A stretch of DNA of 64,000 bases from Desulforhabdus amnigena (GTDB taxonomy: Bacteria > Desulfobacterota > Syntrophobacteria > Syntrophobacterales > Syntrophobacteraceae). The translations under genes and the position numbers were made by a program. Location: the NCBI RefSeq assembly GCF_027925305.1, contig NZ_BSDR01000001.1, forward strand, positions 3,251,001 through 3,315,000, given 5' to 3'. The notes below the pieces were generated by a model, which saw only the letters and a list, made by a program, of their open reading frames with translations, searched no databases and had not been told where the DNA came from. Positions 27,035-35,377 of this stretch are shown here, piece by piece. Position 1 is the first letter of the stretch, and every line of letters begins with the position of its first letter.

Positions 27035-28099
27035 TCAAGATTTTCTGCTCACCCCAGCATCCTCGAAGGTGAGCATCTTGTTGATCACCTGCGCCGCGGA
27101 TTCCACGATATTCATGGCCAGGGCCGCCCCGGTTCCCTCTCCCAACCGGAGGTTCAGATTCAACAGAGGCTTCAGGCCCAGTTCCTCCAGCATCAACCGG
27201 TGCCCGGATTCCAGGGACTGATGGGCGGCGATCATGTAGTCCAGGGAAGGGGGAGCCAGCCTTTTGGCCAGCAAGGCCCCCGCCGAGGAGATGAAGCCAT
27301 CCACCAAAACGGGCACCTTGTGGCGGGCGGCCCCCAGGATCAGGCCGGCAATGCCGCCGATCTCGAATCCGCCCACTTTGGCCAGAACATCCACGGGGTC
27401 GGCGGGGTCGGGGCTGTTCACATCCAGGGCCTTTTCTATGACGCGGATTTTATTTTCGAGGGCATCGTCGCCGATTCCCGTCCCCCTTCCGGTGACTTCC
27501 CGGACCGGGTACCCGGAAAAGGCCGCAAGGATGGCGCTACTCGGCGTCGTGTTGCCTATGCCCATGTCTCCGGTGGCGAGCAGTTCAACGCCTTCTCGAA
27601 CCAGGCGACCGGCGATCTCGATGCCGGTCTCGAGGGACTTCACGGCCTGCTCGCGGCTCATGGCCGGGCCCTGAACCATATTGCGCGTACCATAGTCCAC
27701 CTTGCGGAAGAGGACTTTTCCTTCAAACGACCTGTCCAGATCGCTGCCAACCCCCATGTCCACAACCACCACGCGGGCCCCCACGACCCCTGCCAAAACG
27801 TTGATGGCCGCCCCCCCGGCTACGAAGTTCGCCACCATCTGGGGGGTCACCTCCCGTGGAAAGGCGCTCACGCCCTCCTCCACCACCCCATGATCCGCAG
27901 CCATGGTCACCACCGCTTTGCTCGTGACGGACGGCCGGAGGCTCTCCTTGACGGCCGCCAGCTGTTCCGCCAGACCCAAAAGATCTCCCAGGCTTCCCTG
28001 GGGAATGGCCAGGTTATCCAAATGTTTCCTGGCCTTTAGACGCCAGTCGGCGCTCAAGGGTTTTATTCCCTCCAAAGTAGTCTGAAGTATCGATCCCAT
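27035..28099 (-). CDS. cobT: nicotinate-nucleotide:dimethylbenzimidazole phosphoribosyltransferase CobT
   Basis: CobT activates the benzimidazole lower ligand to its alpha-ribotide before attachment to the corrin. The 354 residues are the usual length and show TMAADHGVVEEGVSAFP, the substrate loop ATGDMGIGNTTPSSA, GGFEIGGIAGLILGAA, and the catalytic Glu in LRLGEGTGAAL. GGAGGGAATCG precedes ATG 28099. It sits in the bza operon between bzaB and bzaC, but a MITE-like repeat separates it from bzaB. Confidence 0.95.
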   Translation of the reverse strand: MGSILQTTLEGIKPLSADWRLKARKHLDNLAIPQGSLGDLLGLAEQLAAVKESLRPSVTSKAVVTMAADHGVVEEGVSAFPREVTPQMVANFVAGGAAINVLAGVVGARVVVVDMGVGSDLDRSFEGKVLFRKVDYGTRNMVQGPAMSREQAVKSLETGIEIAGRLVREGVELLATGDMGIGNTTPSSAILAAFSGYPVREVTGRGTGIGDDALENKIRVIEKALDVNSPDPADPVDVLAKVGGFEIGGIAGLILGAARHKVPVLVDGFISSAGALLAKRLAPPSLDYMIAAHQSLESGHRLMLEELGLKPLLNLNLRLGEGTGAALAMNIVESAAQVINKMLTFEDAGVSRKS

Positions 28100-28136
28100 T
28101 CGATTCCCTCCGATTCCTTGAAATAGAGCTGGTTTC

Positions 28137-28252
28137 TTAGAACCTATCCAGAAACCACCTGTGGACTTTGCGACACCCCCCTTGGTCCCCCCTTGAGGGG
28201 GGAATTAAAGGGGGGTGTCCGCTGCCGAGGTAGGTTTTTGGATAGGCTCTTA
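28137..28252 (+). repeat. MITE-like repeat R1, copy 5, inside the bza operon
   Basis: TTAGAACCTATCCAGAAACC and GGTTTTTGGATAGGCTCTTAA flank TGTGGACTTTGCGACA and CCCCCCTTGAGGGGGG. It lies in the 236-bp gap between bzaB and cobT. An ATCTGCGCAATCTGCGGAT motif follows it. The strong central palindrome could affect transcription or RNA stability within the operon. Confidence 0.9.
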
Positions 28253-28335
28253 ATCTGCGAAAATCTGCGCAATCTGCGGATAAAAAAGTCTGATGGCCAG
28301 ACCTCCGATTTTCATCATCCCCATTCAATCCCGGT

Positions 28336-29616
28336 TCAGGCGATGCCGAAATACCGGGCTGCGACCTGCGCCGCGCACTGGGGGCCGCAAACGGCACAGC
28401 AATGGCCGCCGTCCCTGTTTGCGCCGTTCGCTTTCATCTTTTCGGGATCGATGGAAAGGCCGATTTGCCGGTCCAGGTTCAGGGCCACCCGGGCCCGGGC
28501 CATCTGCAGGTCCTTCGAGAGAGCCTGCCTGTTGCCTCTGGCCAGGTCCGCCGCGTGGGCGGCGATGCGGGCGGCGATGATCCCATCCCTGACATCCTGT
28601 TCCGTGGGCAGCCCGAGATGTTCCGCCGGTGTGACATTGCAGATGAAATCGGCACCGGCCGCACCGGCTATGGCGCCGCCGATGGCCGAAGTGATGTGAT
28701 CGTATCCGGGGGCGATATCGGTGGCCAGTGTTCCCAGGACAAAATAGGGTGCGCCGTTGCACAAACGCTTCTGCAGCAGCATGGTTGCCCGGACATGGTG
28801 CATGGGGACATGCCCCGGTCCCTCCACCATGACCTGGACTCCGGCCGCATGAGCTCTCGCCACCAGCTCACCGCCAATGATCATCCCCTGCAGCTGCGCT
28901 CCATCGAGGGAATCCGCCGTCGCACCGGGCCGGATGGCGTCTCCCAGGCTCAATGTCACGTCGTAGCGCTTCAGGATCTCGAGCAACCGGTCAAATTGCT
29001 CATACAAGGGGTTTTCCTTATCGTTGTGCAGCATCCAGCCCGTGAGGAAAGCTCCACCCCGGCTGACCACGTCCGTGACCCGCCCGGTGGTCTTGAGGCG
29101 CTCGATGACCTCGAAGTTCAAAGCGGAGTGGATCGCCATGAAGTCCACACCTTCCGCCGCCTGCCTCTCGATGGCCGCGAACATATCGTCCGCCGTCATG
29201 GCCACCACGCTTCCCCGCTTTTCGATGGCCTCGATGGCGCACTGGTAGATGGGTACGCTTCCGACGGCAACCGTTGCCTGCGCCAGCGTCTGCCGCCGCA
29301 CGCCGTCGATATCCCCGCCGGTGCTCAAATCCATCACGGCATCGGCCCCCGCATCCTGCGCGACGGCAAGCTTGCGGGCTTCCATCCGGATGTCGTCCCG
29401 ATCGCTGGAGGTACCGATCAGGGTGTTCACTTTAACCCTCAAACCCTGTCCGATACCGCAGCAGGTGAATGCTTTTCGCCTGATGTTTTTGGGAATGACG
29501 ATGCTCCCCGAAGCCACTCCAGCCTGTATAAACTCGATATCCACATTCTCCCTGTGAGCCACCATTTCCATTTCGGGAGTGATTCTGCCCGCACGGGCCG
29601 CCAGCACCTGAGTCAT
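28336..29616 (-). CDS. bzaB: BzaB, ThiC paralogue of anaerobic benzimidazole synthesis
   Basis: A 426-residue radical-SAM ThiC paralogue. With BzaA it is expected to convert aminoimidazole ribotide to 5-hydroxybenzimidazole. Family blocks are MDLSTGGDIDGVRRQ, MVEGPGHVPMHH and APGYDHITSAIGGA; the C-terminal cluster motif is CAVCGPQC. It is the second of two tandem ThiC-like genes (16 bp after bzaA) behind a cobalamin riboswitch, matching the known order bzaA-bzaB-cobT-bzaC. The position, rather than sequence alone, decides A versus B. A thiamin role is unlikely, since another thiC has the TPP riboswitch. Confidence 0.88.
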   Translation of the reverse strand: MTQVLAARAGRITPEMEMVAHRENVDIEFIQAGVASGSIVIPKNIRRKAFTCCGIGQGLRVKVNTLIGTSSDRDDIRMEARKLAVAQDAGADAVMDLSTGGDIDGVRRQTLAQATVAVGSVPIYQCAIEAIEKRGSVVAMTADDMFAAIERQAAEGVDFMAIHSALNFEVIERLKTTGRVTDVVSRGGAFLTGWMLHNDKENPLYEQFDRLLEILKRYDVTLSLGDAIRPGATADSLDGAQLQGMIIGGELVARAHAAGVQVMVEGPGHVPMHHVRATMLLQKRLCNGAPYFVLGTLATDIAPGYDHITSAIGGAIAGAAGADFICNVTPAEHLGLPTEQDVRDGIIAARIAAHAADLARGNRQALSKDLQMARARVALNLDRQIGLSIDPEKMKANGANRDGGHCCAVCGPQCAAQVAARYFGIA

Positions 29617-29632
29617 GGATTCATCCTTTCTC

Positions 29633-30931
29633 TCAGCAAGATCGTTCGGAAGTCCCTAAATACCGGGACACCACTTTCATCGCACAGTACTTTCCGCACA
29701 TGGCGCAGGCAGAAGAAGATTCCTCGCTTCTCTGCCTTCTGAGCTCCCTGGCTCGCTCGGGATCTATGGCCAGGGCAAGCTGTGCTTCCCAGTCCAGCTC
29801 CTTCCTGGCCCGGGAGAGTCGCAGGTCCCACTGCGCGGCTCCTTCGAGCCCCCTGGCCAGGTCCGCGGCATGTGCGCCGATGCGTGCGGCGATCACCCCC
29901 TCGCGCACCTGGGCGACGTCGGGAATGCCGATGTGTTCGGCGGCCGTGACATAGCAGATGATGTCGGCTCCCGCCCATGCCGCTATCGCTCCCCCGATGG
30001 CGCCGTTGATGTGATCGTAGCCGGCGGCGATATCGGTCACCAAGGGACCGAAAACAAAGTAGGGCGCTCCCCTGCAGAGGCTTTTCTGAAGCGTCATGGT
30101 CGCCTCGATGTGGTTCAGGGGAACATGACCCGGCCCCTTTACCATGATCTGGACTCCCGCTTCCCTCGCCCGCCTCACGAGTTCTCCCAGGACGACCAGT
30201 TCGTGCACCTGAGCGCCGTCCAGGGAATCGGCCACACACCCGGGCCTCATGCCGTCGGCGAGACTGACCGTGACATCGTATTTCCGGGCTATTTCCAGGA
30301 CACGGTCATAGTGCTCATAGAGCGGGTTTTCCCGCTGGTTGTGGATCATCCATCCGATGAGATGGGAACCGCCGTAGCTCACCAGGGGGTCTATCCTGCC
30401 TTCGTTTTTGGCCCGTTGCACGATGTCCATGGTCGTGCCGCAGTGCAGCGCCAGAAAGTCGACCCCATCTGCTGCCTGGCGCTCGATCACCTCAAAAAGA
30501 TCCTCAACCGTCATGTGCACCGGGGACGTATGTTTTGCCGCCGCTTCCGCGATGGCCTGATAGAGGGGAAGCGTTCCCACGGGTGTGGGGGTGACCGCGA
30601 GGGTTTGGCGCCGCATGGCGTCGATATCTCCGCTGACGCTCAAATCCATGATGGAATCCGCACCGGCGTCAACGGCCGCCCTGATTTTTTCGACTTCGAC
30701 ACCAACGCTTGCACCGGATCCGTAAAGACCCACACTGGCGCTCACCTTGGTCCTCAGCCCTGCGCCTATCCCCAAGGGGATCATGCCGCTCCGCCGATTG
30801 TTTCGGGGTATGACCAGCGTGCCCTCTGCAACACCTTGCCTTACCCGTTCGGGAGAAATTCCCTCTTTTTCCGCCACCTGTTCCATTTCCGGCGTGATTT
30901 TTCCATTAAGAGCTTCACTCAACTGATTCAT
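29633..30931 (-). CDS. bzaA: BzaA, ThiC paralogue of anaerobic benzimidazole synthesis
   Basis: A 432-residue radical-SAM ThiC paralogue and the first gene of the bza operon. Motifs include MDLSVSGDIDAMRRQ, AGYDHINGAIGGA and the cluster motif CAMCGKYC. Unlike ThiC and the downstream BzaB, which read EGPGHVP, this protein reads KGPGHVPLNH, a charge reversal in a conserved loop that may mark its altered reaction. AGGAAAGGGA precedes ATG 30931. A cobalamin riboswitch with terminator lies 80-340 bp upstream, so sufficient cobamide should shut the operon off. Confidence 0.88.
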   Translation of the reverse strand: MNQLSEALNGKITPEMEQVAEKEGISPERVRQGVAEGTLVIPRNNRRSGMIPLGIGAGLRTKVSASVGLYGSGASVGVEVEKIRAAVDAGADSIMDLSVSGDIDAMRRQTLAVTPTPVGTLPLYQAIAEAAAKHTSPVHMTVEDLFEVIERQAADGVDFLALHCGTTMDIVQRAKNEGRIDPLVSYGGSHLIGWMIHNQRENPLYEHYDRVLEIARKYDVTVSLADGMRPGCVADSLDGAQVHELVVLGELVRRAREAGVQIMVKGPGHVPLNHIEATMTLQKSLCRGAPYFVFGPLVTDIAAGYDHINGAIGGAIAAWAGADIICYVTAAEHIGIPDVAQVREGVIAARIGAHAADLARGLEGAAQWDLRLSRARKELDWEAQLALAIDPERARELRRQRSEESSSACAMCGKYCAMKVVSRYLGTSERSC

Positions 30932-31010
30932 CAGATCCCTTTCCTGGTGTTGATTTTATTCATCAGGACCGGCACTTGGTTTACGCATGCACCATGCCGC
31001 CTTTCAGAAC

Positions 31011-31046
31011 AAAAAAAAGTCCATGCCGATTACGGCATGGACTTTT
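31011..31046 (-). terminator. terminator of the cobalamin riboswitch
   Basis: AGTCCATGCCG pairs with CGGCATGGACT around ATTA and, on the minus strand, is followed by eight T. It lies between the aptamer and the bzaA start and is the likely transcriptional off switch. Confidence 0.88.
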
Positions 31047-31099
31047 CCATCATCCATGAACACCTTGTACCAACCCCCACGGGTTGTGTTCATACACTT

Positions 31100-31270
31100 T
31101 CAGGCAGGTCTCCTGGCTCCCGGATTAGAACGCCCGCGCCTCCCTTCCCGCCTGCCTTGCCAAAAACGGACGACCGACGGTGGATATGAGGTGGACTACC
31201 GGTTACAGTGGCGGGACCGCCCGGGATTTTCACCCGGTTCCCTATTCTCCCTTTCGGGCACCTGGAAAGT
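31100..31270 (-). promoter_or_regulatory. cobalamin riboswitch aptamer
   Basis: On the minus strand the conserved order of the cobalamin aptamer is visible. AATAGGGAACCGGGTGAAAA is followed by TCCCGGGCGGTCCCGCCACTG with the B12 box GCCACTGTAACC, and the closing arm is GAGCCAGGAGACCTGCC. It precedes bzaA, so the lower-ligand operon is expected to be repressed by cobamide. Confidence 0.93.
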
Positions 31271-31415
31271 GCTCATCTCAATTTTTTGCGACCCTTTTTA
31301 TTCATACCGCGAGATTTTGTCAAAAGAATTCTCACGGTAAAAGGGGGCAGGCCTTCTTGGACAAGCACTTTTTCTTTTTGATTTTGTCCTATGTCAAGGG
31401 CTGACCCCATATGCA

Positions 31416-31775
31416 TTAACTCAAACCTTCCTTAGCCCTGAAGACAAAAATGTAATCTTCATCATTGATGTCTATAGCCAGGTCTCCACCTCGGGCGTGT
31501 GCGTAGGTAAGCCAACTGGGTTCGCCCCTGCCACAACATTCAACGGCGCTCGGAAAGTATGTCCCGCTTTTTCTGTCAAACCAGCTGAGCAGCATCGGAT
31601 CGGAACTGTAAGTGTGAGCACGCTTGTAGGCAGCATCTCGGGCTCGTTCAAAAGAGAGGTCTTTTTCCTCGATGCGCAGGTGAATCGCCTTGTCAAACAT
31701 TCCTGCTGTCGGCAGTTCACAGCTTTCCACGCAAATCACCTCCTTTTCACACCAGAGAGCATCCAGATTGTTCAC
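31416..31775 (-). CDS. AF1514-family protein
   Basis: A 119-residue protein with the blocks LSFERARDAAYKRAHTYSSD, PMLLSWFDRKSGTYFP, VECCGRGEPSWLTYA and RGGDLAIDINDEDYIFVF. These match the small AF1514 family as I remember it, for which a structure is known but no function. The CC pair and surrounding acidic residues might bind a metal. It lies upstream of the bza riboswitch on the same strand and downstream of another small gene. No operon partner is certain. Confidence 0.72.
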   Translation of the reverse strand: MNNLDALWCEKEVICVESCELPTAGMFDKAIHLRIEEKDLSFERARDAAYKRAHTYSSDPMLLSWFDRKSGTYFPSAVECCGRGEPSWLTYAHARGGDLAIDINDEDYIFVFRAKEGLS

Positions 31776-31834
31776 ATCTTTCTACTCTCTCACTACGAGG
31801 GCAAACATGACAATATGCGCAGTGTAAATCACAC

Positions 31835-32149
31835 TCACGAACAGCATAAGGTCAGAACAGGGGTTAAAGAGCTCGTTTCAGAGAAATCACCCTTCATTCC
31901 AATCCTTGCTGCCATGCTTGCGGGTTCGTTTTCCAGCAGATAGCCTAGTGTCCGGATTTTTTCCTCCACAGGCAAGCCTGCATCTACTGCAATCCAGTCG
32001 CTTCCATCCTTATGAAAGCGCACCCCTTTCCTCATATCCAATCCCCGTGCTTCCACATATTTTACGTTACGGGATTGTGCAAGTTCACGAAGAGTTGTAT
32101 AGTCAAGGGTGCTTGTTTTGCATCTTATCTTTTCCATTAGAAACATCAC
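31835..32149 (-). CDS. small protein of unknown function
   Basis: A 104-residue protein. The central part (about residues 28-75: VEARGLDMRKGVRFHKDG, then DWIAVDAGLPVEEKIRTLGY) vaguely resembles the beta-hairpin and helix that precede the active site in ImmA/IrrE-type peptidases. The HExxH motif is absent: the helix reads LGYLLEN. It ends in a hydrophobic tail, VLTLCCS. No function can be assigned. An AATAATAATCATT sequence about 40 bp upstream resembles a Fur core only loosely. Confidence 0.45.
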   Translation of the reverse strand: MMFLMEKIRCKTSTLDYTTLRELAQSRNVKYVEARGLDMRKGVRFHKDGSDWIAVDAGLPVEEKIRTLGYLLENEPASMAARIGMKGDFSETSSLTPVLTLCCS

Positions 32150-32334
32150 CCCTTTCTATTTCACTGAAAACCATCCTTCCGGTTTCGACTACAATAATAA
32201 TCATTTGATTGGAAAGATGCCATCTCCGCGGGCCTCACTGCAATGGGATGGTTTTTCGAGAGCCGCTCACTTCCACGAAGCTTTTCTTTATGATGCCGGA
32301 CAGTTGCCGGCTCTCCCTGACATCCGATGGTGCT

Positions 32335-32940
32335 CTATTTGTAGAGGTGCGCCAACCTGTCTTTGCCGTCCGGGAACATGGCCCCGTAAGGTTCGGTGTA
32401 ACCCGTGTCCTTTACCGTCACGAACCGCATTCCCGAATTGTTCAGCAGGACCATCAAAGGATCGGCTTTGTGAGGGTCGAAGCCACCCGCTGCATCCAGG
32501 AGGTCTTCCTGCATTTCGAGCCGCTTCACCTTGCCGATGATGAGGACATATTCCTTTTCGATGTGCTGCCGAACCAGACTGCATTCCATCCATGCGAGGC
32601 AGCCTTCGATGCCGGGTGGTTTCACCGTTTTGGACGCTTTCGGAGTCAGCCCCGCCACCACAAATTCGTCTGTCTCAGGTGGATAGTGCTTTGCGGTAGG
32701 AATCACGTGCTTCACCATCTCCACGGGGGGAACATTCAAAACGAACTCTCCCGTCTTTCGAATATTGCGAAGTGTATCCCGTTTGTGCCATGAAGCCACA
32801 CACACCAAGTCGGTCGGCCGCAGGATGGGCATGAGGTTGGAATAGGGAGCCACGTTTCTCACACCTTGCTCGTCTTGCGTGGAGATGAAGACCACAAGGC
32901 CCGGAAATGCGAATTCTCTCTTGTGCGGTGTCATTACCAT
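32335..32940 (-). CDS. flavin-reductase-like FMN-binding protein
   Basis: A 201-residue protein of the flavin reductase-like (DIM6/NTAB) family. The FMN-binding split barrel is suggested by RNVAPYSNLMPI, CVASWHKRDTLRNI and GEFVLNVPP, typical of this fold. It may reduce flavin or use FMN as an electron shuttle. AGAGAGGT precedes ATG 32940, and it follows nikQ by 16 bp, so it is probably the last gene of the nickel/cobalt transporter operon. A reductive step on imported metal chelate is possible but only inferred. Confidence 0.82.
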   Translation of the reverse strand: MVMTPHKREFAFPGLVVFISTQDEQGVRNVAPYSNLMPILRPTDLVCVASWHKRDTLRNIRKTGEFVLNVPPVEMVKHVIPTAKHYPPETDEFVVAGLTPKASKTVKPPGIEGCLAWMECSLVRQHIEKEYVLIIGKVKRLEMQEDLLDAAGGFDPHKADPLMVLLNNSGMRFVTVKDTGYTEPYGAMFPDGKDRLAHLYK

Positions 32941-32956
32941 TTCTTTACCTCTCTTG

Positions 32957-33919
32957 TCACATTAGAAAAAAAGCCGTGAGATCCGGCAAAACGGTGAAGC
33001 GATCCGCGACGATCAATGCAAGCCCGGCAGCAAACCAAAAGGCGCCCTTGGCCCAATCCTGCCTTTGTGCGTGAAACTCAAAGTCCCCCACCATAACCCC
33101 CGTGTAACCGCGGGCCAGCATGGCCTCATAAACCCGTTGAGTACGCTCGAAGCTTCGCACGAGGAGCATGCCCAGGAAGTTCCCGATGGTGCGCAGGGTT
33201 TCCATATCCGTCCTTTTGGTGAAACCCCGCGCGTTCATGCCTTTGTTCATGCGAACCACTTCCTCCTGAAAGACAAAGATGTAGCGATAGGCGAGCATGA
33301 GCATCTGGCAGACGGTCCGGGGGACTCGCAGGCCGGCCAGGGCCTGCATGGTGACGGGAAAGGGGGAAGTGGCGAGAAGTGGTTCCACCAGAAGGGCAAT
33401 GGCGGAGGCTTTCAGGCAGATGAGAAGGGCAAGTGCAAAACCTCTCAAGTTGAGGGGGACCGAAGTCAGTCCGCCTAAAACCAGAAGGGTATCCCCGCTT
33501 TTCGTGGAAACGGTAAGGGGCATCATCACCAAAAACATCCCGAGAAAGCCCGCCATGGCGGTAAGCCGCTTCAGGGGATAGCGGAAGGGAATGCGGGCCG
33601 TCGCTACGGAGAGCGCTCCCCAGACGATGGCGATGAAAGCCCAGAACGGACGCGTGAGGGAAGCTGCGCAAAACATAAAGAAAAGGAGGGCAACGATCTT
33701 GATCCTCGGGTCCCAGCGGTGGAAGGGGGAATCCCCGTGGGCTTGGGAATCAAGGGGAGGGATGCTCCAATCCCTCCCCTTTTCCCCTTCCGGCAAGTCC
33801 TTGACGGAGGAGAGGGACTTCAGCAGCCACCTGGAAAGAAACCAAAGCAGGACAAGGCCGGCCAGAACCGGCACAAGGACTGTGGCTGATACCTCGATGA
33901 CATGAATCGCAGGGGGCAT
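32957..33919 (-). CDS. nikQ: ECF-type nickel/cobalt transporter transmembrane protein NikQ/CbiQ
   Basis: A 320-residue energy-coupling T component. The usual CbiQ start is HRWDPRIKIVALLFFMF (about residue 63); the coupling helices appear as RGFALALLICLKASAIALL and the later MNARGFTKRTD and MLARGYTG motifs. An extra N-terminal membrane span of about 60 residues (VSATVLVPVLAGLVLLWFL plus a charged linker) precedes the normal start. ATG 33919 lies just beyond the nikM stop. It links NikM to the ATPase NikO. Confidence 0.88.
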   Translation of the reverse strand: MPPAIHVIEVSATVLVPVLAGLVLLWFLSRWLLKSLSSVKDLPEGEKGRDWSIPPLDSQAHGDSPFHRWDPRIKIVALLFFMFCAASLTRPFWAFIAIVWGALSVATARIPFRYPLKRLTAMAGFLGMFLVMMPLTVSTKSGDTLLVLGGLTSVPLNLRGFALALLICLKASAIALLVEPLLATSPFPVTMQALAGLRVPRTVCQMLMLAYRYIFVFQEEVVRMNKGMNARGFTKRTDMETLRTIGNFLGMLLVRSFERTQRVYEAMLARGYTGVMVGDFEFHAQRQDWAKGAFWFAAGLALIVADRFTVLPDLTAFFLM

Positions 33920-33926
33920 GGGATCA

Positions 33927-34547
33927 TCACCCTGGAGGAGGCAGGGAAAAGGGGGCATTCAGCAGATCGGGTTTGACCTTGTAGAGGAAGGAAACCGCGA
34001 AGGCGGAAACGGCGGATTCAATCACAATGACAGGCAGATGCGCATACATGGCGATCTTGGCCACTCCCAGGAAGTCTTCACCTCCCGTCAGGAGAAGGGA
34101 AGCCAGGATGAGCACTGCCAGGACCACGCCCATTGCCCCCGCAACGGCCGCCGCAAAAACGTGCCTGGCGAGGGTTGCGCCTCTGAGCATGCGAAAAATC
34201 CATCCTGCGATGAGGGCGGGAATTCCCATCATGAAGGCGTTGACCCCAATGGCCGTGATTCCGCCGAATTGAAAGAGCAGGCTCTGGAGGGCGATTCCCA
34301 GAGCGATGGAAAGGAATGCGCTGTTTCCCAGGAGAATGCCCACAAGCCCCGGAATCAAGAGGTGAACGCTTGTCGGACCGATGGGCACGTGTATGAGGGA
34401 GGCTACGAAGAAGGCCGAAGTCACCACGGCAATTTTGGGCAGATCATCGGGGTTTGTCTTACGAGCGCTCCAGGCGGTAATGGCAAGGCTCACGGCAAAC
34501 CCTCCCAGCGCGACTGAAGTCGGGACCACGCCATCAGAGATATGCAC
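33927..34547 (-). CDS. nikM: ECF-type nickel/cobalt substrate-binding membrane protein NikM/CbiM
   Basis: A 206-residue membrane protein beginning MHISDG, the N-terminal signature of NikM/CbiM in which His2 and the N-terminus bind the metal ion deep in the membrane. Further conserved blocks are HVPIGPTSVHLLIPGLVGI and NAFMMGIPALIAG. Six or seven spans are visible. GTG 34547 is the start, preceded by AAAGGT. Neighbouring nikK and nikL genes favour nickel over cobalt, but the specificity is not certain. Confidence 0.92.
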   Translation of the reverse strand: MHISDGVVPTSVALGGFAVSLAITAWSARKTNPDDLPKIAVVTSAFFVASLIHVPIGPTSVHLLIPGLVGILLGNSAFLSIALGIALQSLLFQFGGITAIGVNAFMMGIPALIAGWIFRMLRGATLARHVFAAAVAGAMGVVLAVLILASLLLTGGEDFLGVAKIAMYAHLPVIVIESAVSAFAVSFLYKVKPDLLNAPFSLPPPG

Positions 34548-34576
34548 GGCAAATACCTTTCTTTTTTAGAGCGGCA

Positions 34577-34972
34577 CTAAAGCTCGTTTTCCCTCTTCCG
34601 GGCGGCCCGGTTCCGCCTGGCGTGAACATAAAACCCGATTCCCGCCAGTCCAAAAATATAGCCGATTCCTGCAAAAATTTCCTGGAACCCAGGCCGGGCC
34701 AGGTCTTCCCTCATGGCAGCGAGTTCCCGCTTGATCTGGCCGTTCTCCCTGGAAATGAGGCCCCGCAGCAGGTCGATCTGCGCCGCCAGTTGCCGACAGT
34801 CCGTGGCAGGCACTGCAGCCGGCGGAGCATCTTGATCCTCCAAGGTCGGCTTACCGGCCTGATCCTCCACTGCGGCAAAGCCATTCCCGCTCCATCCCGC
34901 CAGGCAGGAGATCAAGACCAACAAAAAGGCGAGCAGGCAGATCCTCCGACGCATCGCGTGATTCCCTGGCAT
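34577..34972 (-). CDS. NikL C-terminal half (signal peptide, coiled coil, membrane anchor)
   Basis: A 131-residue exported protein with a signal peptide (about 8-33), an Ala/Pro-rich linker, a short coiled coil (QLAAQIDLLRGLISRENGQI) and a C-terminal membrane span IFAGIGYIFGLAGIGFYVH followed by basic residues. In many Proteobacteria this coiled coil and GIGYIxGL span form the C-terminus of a single NikL protein. Here it is a separate gene with its own signal peptide and ribosome binding site (GGGAGA), beginning 3 bp after the N-terminal half. It probably anchors the accessory complex next to NikM. Confidence 0.72.
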   Translation of the reverse strand: MPGNHAMRRRICLLAFLLVLISCLAGWSGNGFAAVEDQAGKPTLEDQDAPPAAVPATDCRQLAAQIDLLRGLISRENGQIKRELAAMREDLARPGFQEIFAGIGYIFGLAGIGFYVHARRNRAARKRENEL

Positions 34973-34975
34973 CGT

Positions 34976-35311
34976 CTATTCTCCCAGTTCGCTCTTTTTC
35001 AGCAGGAATGAGTTCTTATGTCCCATGGACGCATTGATCACTATGGTGAGATCATCCTTTTTGGGAATAGGCAGCACGCATTTTCCCTCCTTATCCGTCA
35101 CCCCTTCGGCCACCTTCTGATTTTGACTGTCCAGGATTTCGATGCGTCCTCCCTCCACCGATTTTCCATCGGGAAAATAGCTTTCGATGTAAATCTTGCC
35201 ACCTTCAGCATAGGCAAAAACGTTCACTTTGTGAGCGAAGGCAGGTCCAACAAAGAGGAATGAAAGTAAAAAAAATAATATAATTATATATTTAATCATT
35301 TTTTGATTCAT
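34976..35311 (-). CDS. nikL: NikL N-terminal half (periplasmic domain)
   Basis: A 111-residue exported protein with a signal peptide ending near AFAHKV. The mature form begins HKVNVFAYAEGGKIYIESYF, the hallmark of NikL-type accessory proteins of nickel ECF transporters; a small beta-sandwich (carboxypeptidase-regulatory-like) follows, with GHKNSF near the end. After signal cleavage the N-terminal His could help bind metal. GGAGAG precedes ATG 35311. The domain lacks the usual C-terminal membrane anchor, which is encoded by the next gene. Confidence 0.83.
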   Translation of the reverse strand: MNQKMIKYIIILFFLLSFLFVGPAFAHKVNVFAYAEGGKIYIESYFPDGKSVEGGRIEILDSQNQKVAEGVTDKEGKCVLPIPKKDDLTIVINASMGHKNSFLLKKSELGE

Positions 35312-35377
35312 TGTTCTCTCCATTGAAGAGACTTGTCCTGCGGGGTAGGCTACCGTCTTCGTTTTCCCGTTGTAGAA

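Noticed and set aside
32190-32209. Fur-like box AATAATAATCATT
   Set aside because: It matches the consensus core only loosely, and the downstream gene has no iron-related function; AT-rich intergenic sequence gives such matches by chance.
34976-35311. A frameshift separating the two nikL parts
   Set aside because: The second part has its own start, ribosome binding site and signal peptide, so a natural split is the better explanation.
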